Shown: piece after piece, positions 33,901 through 44,484 of the stretch
Position numbering within the stretch: position 1 is the first letter of the stretch
Layout of the letters: each line of letters begins with the position of its first letter
NCBI GenBank assembly: GCA_038380435.1
Contig: JAWZYU010000007.1
Coordinates: forward strand, 86,752,334-86,816,333
Length of the DNA: 64,000 nucleotides
Origin: Ryuthela nishihirai
Lineage: Eukaryota; Arthropoda; Arachnida; Araneae; Heptathelidae
Direction: 5' to 3'
The notes under the pieces: generated by a model
The model's database searches: none
Seen by the model: the letters and a program-made list of their open reading frames with translations, nothing else
What the model was told of the DNA's origin: nothing
Program-made: the position numbers and the translations under genes

Positions 33901-34935
33901 ATATTATGCGGTTGGGGGGTGATTTAACATTCTATTTGATGTACGAAATTTTTTCCTTGATATGTTAGAAAAATAAATTTTTTGTCACATAATTAAGTTT
34001 ATATAAATCATGTTATTTCATATATATTGCAAGAAATAGTATTTTGAACTTTCTCCTGTGGAAATTCTCTTTGAAAGTTGCGCTGAATTAGTACCTGAAA
34101 ACTAAATCGATCCGAAAAATGTAGGCGGAGTTTAACATTTTCCCCTTCGTTTCGTAGGTATTTACAAAAATGAAACCTTAGATTTTTCTTCAGTAGCACG
34201 ACATATAAATAAGTTTATAAGTTTTTTTGTCCTTATTACCTTTAGTGCTTTGGACATAATTATGCAATAAACTTCTATTTTATGAAAAAGATGCTGCGTA
34301 GCTTATTCCATATGTAATTCGTTCACTAATCTTAAGCTGGGTTAAATAACTGTGTTTAAAAAGAAAAGTGAACGCAAAAGCTAAAAAATTGTTTTTGATA
34401 ACTACAAAAAAATTATTGGAAAAATAATTGTAGAAATAGTATGTATGCTAATTTAACGAAACGGGTTCAATCACTTTTAAGTCGTGAATAAGAATGTTTT
34501 GGTACAGGAAAGAATTGCGATTTTATTGAGCAGTATTAGCAGTAAATTTTCGGATATATTGCAACTGACGTGCAGCTTTCTGAGTAGGAGCATGGCCGCC
34601 GTTCTCCGCAGTTACTCTAGGGACCTGTGGTAAGAGATGGTAAGGGCGCCTTACCGTCTTCCTACGCCAATGGATACAACATGCAAACGCGTATTACACG
34701 CCTAAGAAAGAAACCGCTGTCTTGACCAGCACAGTGAAGAGCACAGATAGCTATTGCGCCGTGGACATCACATAGAATTTTTTAATACAGGCAGAATATG
34801 CCCTTTTAGGAAACTTTAATAATATATTTTATAAGTTAGTTCAATTTGGAATAAGGATAACTATCTATTTTTGATTTTTCATTCTTTGGATTACAAGTGT
34901 TTTGATTTCTACACTTTGGATTTCAAAGATTGTGT
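33901..34935. other. Intergenic DNA, no gene recognised
   Basis: Mostly AT-rich. The 34570-34770 stretch is notably richer in G+C (gcatggccgccgttctccgc, gggcgccttaccgtc) but contains no ORF or motif I can name. Confidence 0.4.
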
Positions 34936-35475
34936 ATTATAGAAATTAGGGTGGCACAACACCCGGAAAGATCACTGCTGACGTCACGTGCGTGTTTTCG
35001 CGATGTCATTTGTAATCCTTATTTAATCGCTGTATTCTTCTAGTAATTTAACTTTTAATTTATAGTCACACGTTATAGTTTTTATTCTGAGGAACTCATA
35101 CAATTTGTAGGTGAATTTCTTATCACTGTCGTAAATAATAATTATTGATGACACATTTGAAATTTCGGTACGAGAATAGATAGTTTCGTCGGTGCAGCGT
35201 AAAATTTTACCTTTAAAATAAATACCCCCTCAAGCAGCTGCTTTCCACAGAGGTCTGACAGGAGCCTGTCAGTTTATATGCTACAGTAGGAGATCTGAAA
35301 GGATGGCAGGACCTCAGCAGAAAAAAAGACACACACATCCATGCCTAATCCGGGGCTCGAACCCAGGTCCCTTAGATCAGTAGCCAAGCGTGCTAACCAC
35401 TCGGCCACGGGACGGCTCAAAATTTTACCTTTAGGCCTTTGTAATTACTTTACAAGTTATTTGTGTCGCAGAATT
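34936..35475 (+). repeat. Dispersed repeat Y, copy 2, split by SINE A
   Basis: Contains ctgctgacgtcacgtgcgtg at 34975, then sequence shared with 26667-26900. The SINE at 35217-35418 is inserted near its end and duplicated 15 bp of it. Confidence 0.7.
35217..35418 (-). mobile_element. SINE family A with 15-bp target duplication
   Basis: Complete reverse copy. aaaattttaccttta occurs at 35202-35216 and again at 35419-35433, a perfect target-site duplication that fixes both ends of the element. B box gggctcgaacccagg and A box ccactcggccacggg are intact, making this one of the youngest copies. Confidence 0.95.
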
Positions 35476-36362
35476 GCCTGGTACAGCTCTCTGCTGCTGT
35501 GCTGCCCAAATGCTTCTTCGGCTTTGTCAGCCAAAGATTATTATCAGCAGCTAACTGATCATTTACATGTTTATTAAGCTCTCTATAATGTTTTATATTA
35601 GGATTAGTATTGATTCAGGACATTCCTGTAGTTCTTTCTTTCTAAAATAAACTCAAGTGTCTTGTCATTCAGATAAAAATTATGCGTCTTCTGCTTCATT
35701 TTTCGTAAAAGAGTACTGTTAGTTTCCAAAAAAACCTATTTTAAGTGGTCACATTTTACGTCAACTTGAGTAGCAAGCAAACCACGACTGTCATAATCAG
35801 TAAGTAACCTATCATGATATAATTAGGTCTTTCAGAGCTTCATAATTAAAGGTAAATTTTTTAACGTTAGCACAACACTTCTTAAATTTAAATCGCAAAA
35901 CACTTTTAGCAAGATAATGGTCAGATCCAATTTCAGCTTCCCAATATGACTTGGTCTTTCTAACAGAAGTAGTCCATTTGCTGTTAACTAATACATAATC
36001 TATAACATTCTTATGCAGCCCATGAGGTGAAACCCACGTGTACTTATGTATGTCGCGGTGTTTGTAAAAAGTGTTACTTATTCTGAAGCCATCGAGTTTA
36101 ACATTGGCATTGACGTCACCTAGAACAAGGGTAATATCTCATTTCTTCACAAGTCTGTAAAACCTTTTTTCTCATCCTCATCGATATTATCATTGGAGGC
36201 ATAACAGTAGATAAGATTGAAGTCCTTAACGCTTGTCTGTAATTTTGCTGTAAACAACCTTTCATTAATGCACTCTTATCCTAGAAGAGCATCACTAGCG
36301 TGTCTGCTGAGAAGCAGACCCATGCCTTGGTGCTGTTTATGTCTTTCGTCCCCGAAAACAGA
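35476..36362 (-). pseudogene. APE-type LINE fragment: endonuclease and linker
   Basis: Matches 54140-55180 in the same (reverse) orientation, covering the linker and most of the endonuclease, with a large internal gap near the GDFNA segment and many frame breaks. The endonuclease N-terminus and all of the reverse transcriptase are absent. Confidence 0.8.
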
Positions 36363-36634
36363 TATTTAAGATATTCACGGTGAATCCAAATAACTTTTGA
36401 AAGAGGTACTAGATTAAATGAATGATTTTCAGTAAATTTGGTATAGAAGGTATCGAAAAACCTAAGTGCGGAAGAGTAAACAAACCTCTCTGTTGGGAAC
36501 ACGAAACAATGGAAATATCACTTCCTTTCGATTCTGCAAACAATGCATTCTCAATCGTCACTGTCAGATGTAATTCGCCTATTATTGAAATCGTCCGACG
36601 CTTTTATCGCTGTTCCATTTGTCCCGTTAGCTAT

Positions 36635-39130
36635 TAAAATACGGCGAAGAAGTCATCGTCTTTTGAGGGTTTGTAGTTATCAGAGCTTTGCCTATCGCGA
36701 ACAGATTGGAGTATAATAAGCAGCCATAGGCAAGGCTTATGCCGGTTGAGAAATACCGTCGGCCTGTCCTTCTGTAACCCACAACTCTGCTGCTCGAAAA
36801 GTATCACCTAAATCAAGTTAAATAATATTCGTGAAGTGTTTGCGGTTCTTTTATATTTTCCTTCAGGTAAGTAACTTTGTAGTGAATAATTAGTTTAGAG
36901 TAGAGGTAATCTAATTCTATACTTTTTAGCCTAAGAGCTATGAAATTTCGGTCGGTTTCGAACCGACAAATAGTATGCAGCTCATTATTCTGATTATGGG
37001 ATATAAAATTGATAGTTAACCGCTATTTGTCGGTGTCGACCACTTTATTTTGGCTCGTAATACGGAGATTATTCATTTCCTATGTTTTTAAGGTACCCTA
37101 CCGAACTGCTACAAAATTTCCTAGTTATGTCAGTGAGAAACCTTACATGGAAGTTCTAAAATATGCATGTAATGGAAAAATGTCACTGATGATAAATTAA
37201 AGATCATAATCAAATATTTTTTAAATAACGGTTTTAAAAAATATTGTTTTAGTATTTAAATGGTTGCGGAAGCTGGAATGGTTAAAAATAATCTTCAGTG
37301 ATATGCCAGTGAGAAAGTGGAATTATTATTTCAGCAGGCAAATTAGAATTACAAATGATAACGCGAAAACACGGACGTGACGTCATCTCTGGTGTGTCCA
37401 AGCGTTGCCACCATAATTTTTATAAGATCTTTCAAAACCAAAGTGTATAAATTAAAATACTTCTAATCCTAAAATATTAACTGGTAGTTATTTCTTTTTT
37501 TAATTTCGGTATATATTTTTATAATATTCTGAAATATTTAAATAAAATCTCAATAAGTAAATTGTTTTCAATGTTATTAAAATAAATTAACTTTAACGTA
37601 TCTTAAACCAATGAAAGGAATTGCTTGTTTAGGCATATTTATTTTCGCTCTTTTTGTTGAAGGCTATCCAGACAGGTGGCTTTCACAGTACGCGTTTCCC
37701 TGTGGTGTCCAACTAGAAATTCCTAGATGGAGGCTAGGTGTGAATCTCTTACGAATGTCATAGGCAACTTTGTCCTTAGGGGATAAAGAACGCTTTTTCC
37801 TGTGTTCCCAAAGGACAAACCTGTGGTTTAATCTAAGGCTTCTATTACACATTTCGCTGTATCGCGAAAACACGGACGTGACGTCATCTCTGGTATATCC
37901 AAGTGTTGCCACCATAATTTCTATAAGACATTTCATAAGCAAAGTGTATAAATTAAAATACTTCTAATCCTAAAATATTAGCTGGTAGTTATTCTTTTTT
38001 TAATTTTGGTAAATATTTTTATAATATTCTGAAATATTTAAATAAAATCTTAATAAGGAAATTATTTTGAATATTATTAAAATAAATTAACTTTAACTTA
38101 TCTTAAACCAATGAAAGAAATTGCTTGTTTAGGCATATTTATTTTCGCTCCTTTTGTTGAAGGCTATCCAGACAGGTGACTTTCACAGTACGCGTTTCCC
38201 TGTGGTGTCCAACTAGAAATTCCTAGATGGAGGCTAGGTGTGAATCTCTTACGAATGTCATAGGCAACTTTGTCCTTAGGGGTAAAGAACGCTTTTTCCT
38301 GTGTTACCAAAGAACAAACCTGTGGTTTAATCTAAGGCTCCTATTACACATTTCGCTGTACTGTACATTACCTTCTTCTTAGCTCCGAAAAATACGTTTC
38401 CGTGTAGTGGGTAAATCATATTTTTAACGTCAAGTTGACATTTCTTGAGGTCGTTACGTCACCCTATAAGCTCGATATATCTGTTGCGAATATCAAATGT
38501 TGGTTTCAAAGTTCGTCCACGATAATGGGCAAATCGATCTGAAAGCCTGTACATGAAAAACCCCATTTGATCATTTACGATATAGAAATATTTCTACTCA
38601 TACAGTAGCGACAAATAGCAAAATGAAGAAATCAAAAATTAAGCAAAGAATTTTTTTTCCTCGGACAACCATTAGTTCTATAAAATCCGAGCCGAAATGA
38701 AAGGGGTCGTTAGTGGTCGACAGCGACAAATAGCGTTTAACTACAAAATTTATATCCCATAATCAGAATAATGTGCTGTATAGTAGTTCTCGGTTGAAAT
38801 TTCATAACTCTCATGCTAAAAAGTGGAAAATTAGATTACCTCTACTGTAAATTAATTATTCACTACAAAGATACTTACCTGAAGGATTTTATAAACGAAC
38901 CACAAACACTTTATGAATATTATTAAACTTGATTCACCTGATATTTCTTCGAGCAGCAGAATGGTGGTTTAGAGAAGGATATAGGGAATACAGTCCGTGT
39001 GCATTTTTTAATCGCATAGACCTTGCCAATGGTTGCTTATTACACTGTAATGTGTTCCCGGCACGCAAAGCTCCGAAAATCTCAAAAAAAACCCCTCAAA
39101 TTATATCAATTCTTCGTCATATCTATACGC
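36635..39130. mobile_element. 2.5-kb element with ~420-bp terminal inverted repeats
   Basis: 36635-37055 and 38690-39125 are reverse complements, including ctgctgctcgaa, caagttaaataatattcgtg and tattctgattatgggatata. Inside are one Z repeat unit and two 500-bp direct copies. No transposase ORF is visible, so the element is non-autonomous. It lies between two pieces of a LINE. Confidence 0.8.
37363..38362 (+). repeat. 500-bp tandem duplication
   Basis: cgcgaaaacacggacgtgac starts at 37363 and again at 37863, and the two copies stay aligned to cacatttcgctgta at their ends with few differences. The duplicated block includes ggctatccagacaggtg and gtgtccaactagaaattcc. No coding function is apparent. 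Confidence 0.9.
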
Positions 39131-39157
39131 TAACGCTATTCGCCATTCTATAATTAT

Positions 39158-40490
39158 TCATACGGGCAACATGGCCAAACCAACGGAGTATCTCTGCACA
39201 ATATGCTGCTTAAAGGAGGTTGCCAACTCCTTTGCCTAACCTCATCAATAGTCACAAAGTTGAACCACCTAATGCCCAAGATACTGCGTAAGCATCTGGA
39301 ATCAAAAGCATCTAGTTTCCTGTTATCTTGTTTACAAAGTGTCCAAGTTTCACTACCATAACTAATCCTAGAAAGAACCAAACTATTATACAGTCTAAGT
39401 TTAGTCTTTTGGTGTATACGCCTATTTCTCCACACTCTCCATAGATTATTAAAAGTCCCGGCAGCAATCCCTATTCGTCTGTTAATCTCATGCCGCACAT
39501 CACCATTATCTGTTACATAGCTCCCAAGATAATGAAACTGTGACACCTGCTCAAGACTGCAACCATTCAGATTAACTGAATCACAGTCTGCTTGACCAAT
39601 TTTCATCACTTTAGTTTTCTCTCTGTTTATAACCAAACCTACTCTACTACCAGTTTCCTCAACAGCTCGAAGGAAAGAGTTCATCTCATCAACACCATTT
39701 GCCAAAAGGGCTAAATCATCAGCATAATCTAAATCAGAAATCTTAGTATCTTCAGCCCATTTAAGGCCAAAATCTTTCCTTTGAAGTGAATTTCGCATAT
39801 CATAATCAATAACCAAGCTAAAGAGAAAAGGAGACAAAATGCACCCTTGTCGAACACCAGAAGTAATGCTAAACCAAATTGTTACAAGCCTTACCAACTC
39901 TCACACACGACTCAGTGTTATTATAGAGAGCTTCATTATGTTAACTAACTTGTCAGGTATACCATATGATCTCCCAATCAACCACAAATTATGACGATCA
40001 ACAGAGTCGAAAGCCTTTTTGAAATCAACAAAGCTAGCAACCAGAGGTTTCGGAAATTCTAAACATTTCTCAAGAATATGCCTAAATGAAAATATCTGAT
40101 CCACACATCCCCTACCACTTCTGAATCCACATTGCTCATCACGCAATTGACTGTCAAACAGATTCTTAATTCTATTTAGCACAATCATGGAAAGAACTTT
40201 AACTGGAACAGAGAGTAGGCTGATACCCGTATAGTTATCACAAGAACTGCGATCACCTTTTTTGAAAATAGGGATAACAATAGCTCTGGTAAAATACTTA
40301 GGAACCATGCCTTTATCATAAAAGATATTCAGAATTTCATTCATCCAAGTGGTAACCAAAACATTCCCAGCTCTAAGCATTTCCGTAGTAATTTCATCTA
40401 CCCCTGGGGATTTATGTAGTTTAAGTTTAGAAACAGCCAAAATAACTTCAGATTGTGTTATAGGGCCAATATTAAAGCCACCATTTTAGA
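39158..40490 (-). pseudogene. APE-type LINE fragment: reverse transcriptase
   Basis: Read on the reverse strand: KLKLHKSPGVDEITTEML, PIFKKGDRSSCDNYTGISLL, DEQCGFRSGRGCVDQIFSFR, FVDFKKAFDSVDRHNLW, then after a frame break near 39900 SGVRQGCILSPFLF, LDYADDLALLA (catalytic Asp pair) and FHYLGSYVTDNGD. These are successive conserved RT blocks. The C-terminus ends at 39158 and the endonuclease is missing. The style (SGVRQGCILSP, YADD, no RNase H) suggests an RTE- or L2-like clade, which I cannot decide. Confidence 0.82.
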
Positions 40491-40559
40491 ATTAATGGGA
40501 ATTAAATAATAATTTTAGGTGTGGCCTTTCTTCTAACATTCAATTTACCTGCAATTTTG

Positions 40560-40890
40560 ATTTACCTTGATCATTATTAATAAAAAAAATTTTAAACTAA
40601 GAACAGGAGCAACCACACTTAATCACTACTTATATTCAATTAATAAGATTGCGACTCCAAATTACACTGTTTATGATGTTTTGGAAACTATTAATCATGT
40701 AATATTAAACTGTCCAAAATATGTTTTGGCACGTCAAACTTTTTTGAAGAATTAGAATCACTTGGTATTAACAAATTTACAATCTTTAATATTCTAAATT
40801 ATTCAAATTTAAATATAAGGAAAAACGTTTTCGCTCTAGTTGAACAATTTCTTCAATATGCTGAATTATGGAAAAAAAATATAAAATTTT
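40560..40890 (+). pseudogene. LINE ORF2 C-terminal tail (I/Jockey-like)
   Basis: The frame reads LRTGATTLNHYLYSINKIAT, then an ETINHVILNCPKY segment and, after a one-base shift near 40745, LVEQFLQYAELWKKN before a stop. The pattern TG..LN.YLY followed by a Cys-containing ETxxHxxxxCxxY segment is typical of the extreme C-terminus of RNase H-type LINE proteins. It is 5'-truncated. Confidence 0.65.
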
Positions 40891-41712
40891 AAAGATTAAC
40901 TGCATTCCAACAATTATTTTATTCTCGCAACCCTTCATCACTCTTTATCACATCTTACAAATATTCCTGTTTTTTGATTGGAGCTTTGAGTAAGCCAGAA
41001 TCGGATGTCTCAGTGAGCTGTTAAGTTTTACGATACGTAACGTTTCTATATCAATGAAATATATACCACTGTGTATCTACAATTGTTTCTTTTTTAAGCA
41101 CAACATGATTTTCCACATATACCTTCATTTCCACACTTAAGAAATACCTAGTTACCTTGAATAAGTTCCTCTAATACATTTGATTAATTTTTTACCAACT
41201 CTATCTGGTTTTTCAAATAGGGTTTAATGGGGGGGGGGGAGTTAATTCGGAGAGGCAATAAAAAGTTTAACCTGCAACATCAATTTTTTCCCCCATATCT
41301 TTCATTATATTTTCATTTCTATGGAGCCTAATCAAATGACACCCAATTAGTGCATATTTTCGTATCTTCCAATCTCATAATTATCTTAACATTACCTTCA
41401 CTAATCACAATTCCATATCCTATCATGAACAACTTAGAAAGACACACACACACACACTTCTATTCCTTAAAACATTCTACATTAAAATACTAAACTGTAA
41501 CTTTCAGATATAGTCAAGAAATCTTTCACAAGTCACATTAGCATTTACATTTGACTGGTTGCATACATGTGAAATTGAAGAATGCCTACATAACATTCAA
41601 CTACAATGATGGATTATTCCCCCTCCCCATTTCTACAGTACAATTGTATTCCACATTTGTAACGAACACATGAAAATGTTAAAATATTAATACTTTCACC
41701 AAAAAAAAAATG
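40891..41712. other. Intergenic DNA with simple repeats
   Basis: AT-rich. A G run lies near 41231-41240 and a (CA)n run near 41443-41457. No gene recognised. Confidence 0.5.
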
Positions 41713-41925
41713 GCCATCCTGTGGCCAAGTGGTTAGCACACTCGGATACTGATATAGGCAACCTGGTTTCTAGCCCCAGATAAGATGTGTGTGTCTGTGT
41801 GTCGTTTTTCTGCTGAGGTCCTGACATCTTCTCAAACCTACTGTGGCATACAAACTGACAGGCTCTTGTCAGACATCTGTGGCAAGTATTTGCGTGAGGG
41901 GGTATTAATTTTTATTATTTTCACC
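41713..41925 (+). mobile_element. SINE family A
   Basis: Head gtggccaagtggttagcaca, body cgtttttctgctgaggtcc, tail motif actgacaggctcttgtcag and a T/A-rich end. B box partly changed (tggtttctagcccc). Confidence 0.85.
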
Positions 41926-41967
41926 AGAAATTCTTGTTGACAAAACTATATGTCACCATTAGTTTAT

Positions 41968-42172
41968 TGGCCGAGTGGTTAGCGTGCTTGACTGCTGATC
42001 TAACGGAACTGGGTTCGAGCCTCAGGTAAGGCATGGCTGTTTGTGTCGTTTTTCTGCTGAGGTCCTGCCATCCTCTCAGACCTTCTACTATGGCATGTAA
42101 ACTGACAGGCTCCTGTCACAACTCTGTGGCAAGCAGCTGCTTGAGGGTGTATTTATTTATTTATTTTATTAT
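41968..42172 (+). mobile_element. SINE family A
   Basis: Head tggccgagtggttagcgtgc, B box gggttcgagcctcagg, tail hairpin ctgacaggctcctgtca and a (tttatt)n tail. It is only about 45 bp after the previous copy and in the same orientation. Confidence 0.9.
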
Positions 42173-43383
42173 GTAATAGACTAATACTTCATTTCACAAG
42201 TTCTCTTACCCATTCATCTTCATTAATCCATAGCACATTACTCAATTAATCATTCACTTTAAAAACAAATACAATTTACAACAAATTCAATTTTTTTAGA
42301 TCTCTCTAAACTGATTCATTCTACAACTACATCCTTAAAACAGTAATTAGACTAAGACACAGTGAAGATATTATCTCACTCACACAATACCTGTGATTTC
42401 TACCACTTCAAACAACCATTGACTAAAGTAAATTTCTTTACATTTACTCAAATAGTGGTTGAATTTCATATGAACTTCATTCCATAAACAACCTGCTCCA
42501 CGAGAAGGCGGGGTCGGACATTAGGTGCTAGACGTGGCCCGTTCTGTGCATCATCACTAGGGATCGGTACACAGCTCTCCTTCCAGTTTACGCCTAGCTA
42601 CCATTTACAGGTCAGCTACCATTTATAGGTCCTCGATAATAGTTTTTTCTTTTTTCTTTTCCAGTTCAATTGCATTTTTTATCACACACAAGTTAACTAT
42701 GCTGTGTATGTCCATGCTTGCCTGCAATATTGATTAAAATCTATTTTTTCTACAGTTTTCTCTTCCTGTGTGAACAGAGCAATCGTTAATACTAAGTAAC
42801 ACTCTTGAAAAATATCAGTGTGAATGAATTTATCTAATATCTGTTACCATTCACACTTAATGACCCATTTCTACCAGTATTTTGTGCATTACACTACTGG
42901 ATTCCAGAATGTTCAGAAGAAAACAAACAAGATCAATATTGAAATTCTGACATTTGGAAACACTACATCAGTTATTCAACGTATGGTTCAGAAATCTTCA
43001 CTCATTACCAATGAGACTTTATTATCTAATTTATATCTTTCTATTTCTTATATCTCCTAAAACTTTTCTCTTTCACTATGTATACATATATATATATACA
43101 GCGCCACGACTCATGAAGTGATGTTTTCAAATGTAGCTTAAAACAATTTAGATTTCACTAAGGAAATATTTGGTTCAAATATATCTATAACTTCACCAAT
43201 GTGATGTCCACTACAAAAAATAATTACCACCACCATCTTTTTCCCTTTTACATTTCCCTAACAGTATTCTTCATACATCACAGAGTCATATCTGAGACAC
43301 TAATACTCATGTAAAAAGAAAACGAAACAGTTTGGTTTCGTATAAATGTTAAGTGTGAAATGTTAAGTGTGTAAATGTTAAGT
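42173..43383. other. Intergenic DNA
   Basis: AT-rich. It holds the ~57-bp conserved motif at 42493-42550, a (TA)n run near 43083-43100, and three short copies of aaatgttaagtgtg just before the palindrome at 43384. No gene recognised. Confidence 0.5.
42493..42550. repeat. Conserved ~57-bp motif M, copy 1
   Basis: cgagaaggcggggtcggaca, then ttaggtgctagacgtggccc. Closely matched at 55875-55931, although the flanking sequences do not match. Confidence 0.75.
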
Positions 43384-43411
43384 GTTGCGTGCATTCCCGA
43401 ATGCACGCAAC
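43384..43411. repeat. Perfect 13-bp palindrome
   Basis: gttgcgtgcattc, two C residues, then its exact reverse complement. It would form a 13-bp hairpin or cruciform. Confidence 0.9.
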
Positions 43412-44480
43412 AAAAATTACTACTGATTGAAACTGCAACAGTTTTATATTTATATGTAGGTGAGTCGTTGTGCACAGAGGTAACTTCAATCCGAAGAAAG
43501 ATACATCATTCAAAATTTATAGATTCTATAAGTGATTTATTATTCCAAAATTTCAATGCTATGTAGTGTGAAAACCCAAAGAATAATATCAGGTGTACTA
43601 ATCAATGTATTACCATTCAGAACATAATTTTTTTTCTCATTATACATGCTACATTCTACTAAACATCCTGTGATCCTACTCGGATGCATTACAAGAACTA
43701 TAAACATTCCCAAAATAACGAAGAAAAAAGAAAAACACTAGTCTCGGATAAATGTGAACAGTGCACGACCAATGACTACATTACCAAACAAGTAGCATTT
43801 CTGCTTCGTAACAGACATGTCATATATTTCCAAAATGATTTAGAAGACACCCGAAATAATTTCCCTTCTCTTATCCTTTCGACTATTCTCAAATCCTCCC
43901 ACTCCCATTCCATTTCCAACTGCACGCCCGCGTGAACACACACACACACATATATATATGCATGTTGCTGTTTATGAATAATTTTCTGTATTTCAAAAAT
44001 GTAGTTTCATAGAGAACATAACATAAACCAAGAGAAAAATTACGGTTCTAATTTATCTACTACAATTATAAAAGTAATGTAGGTATGAGAAAACGGGTCA
44101 CCACGTAAGTTAATGACATTTTATTTAACGCTGTACATATCTTAAAATACGACCCTCAATGAATAGATTCCAAGCGTATATGTCATGGCCTGTATTTAAA
44201 AAAAATTTATATATCATTTTATTATTTTGTACTTAATTAGAGTGACTGTAATTGGTGGTATGTCGAATTGCAGGAGTGTGCAGTACGCACTGTTTTCAGA
44301 AAAGTAGCCTTTTGTTTTTGGAACACAGGCTCCCTTTTTTATTCCAATAGAACTACGACATATAGAAATATCAAGCTTTTCATTTAAATTATTCAACAAT
44401 AATAACACACTGGAAAAAATTTATAAAGTAGTCTAAAAAACACAAATTACAGGTGAGAAACGAACACAACCGAAATTGCA
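43412..44480. other. Intergenic DNA with (CA)n(TA)n
   Basis: AT-rich with a CA/TA microsatellite at about 43937-43962. No gene recognised. Confidence 0.5.
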
Positions 44481-44484
44481 TGTT

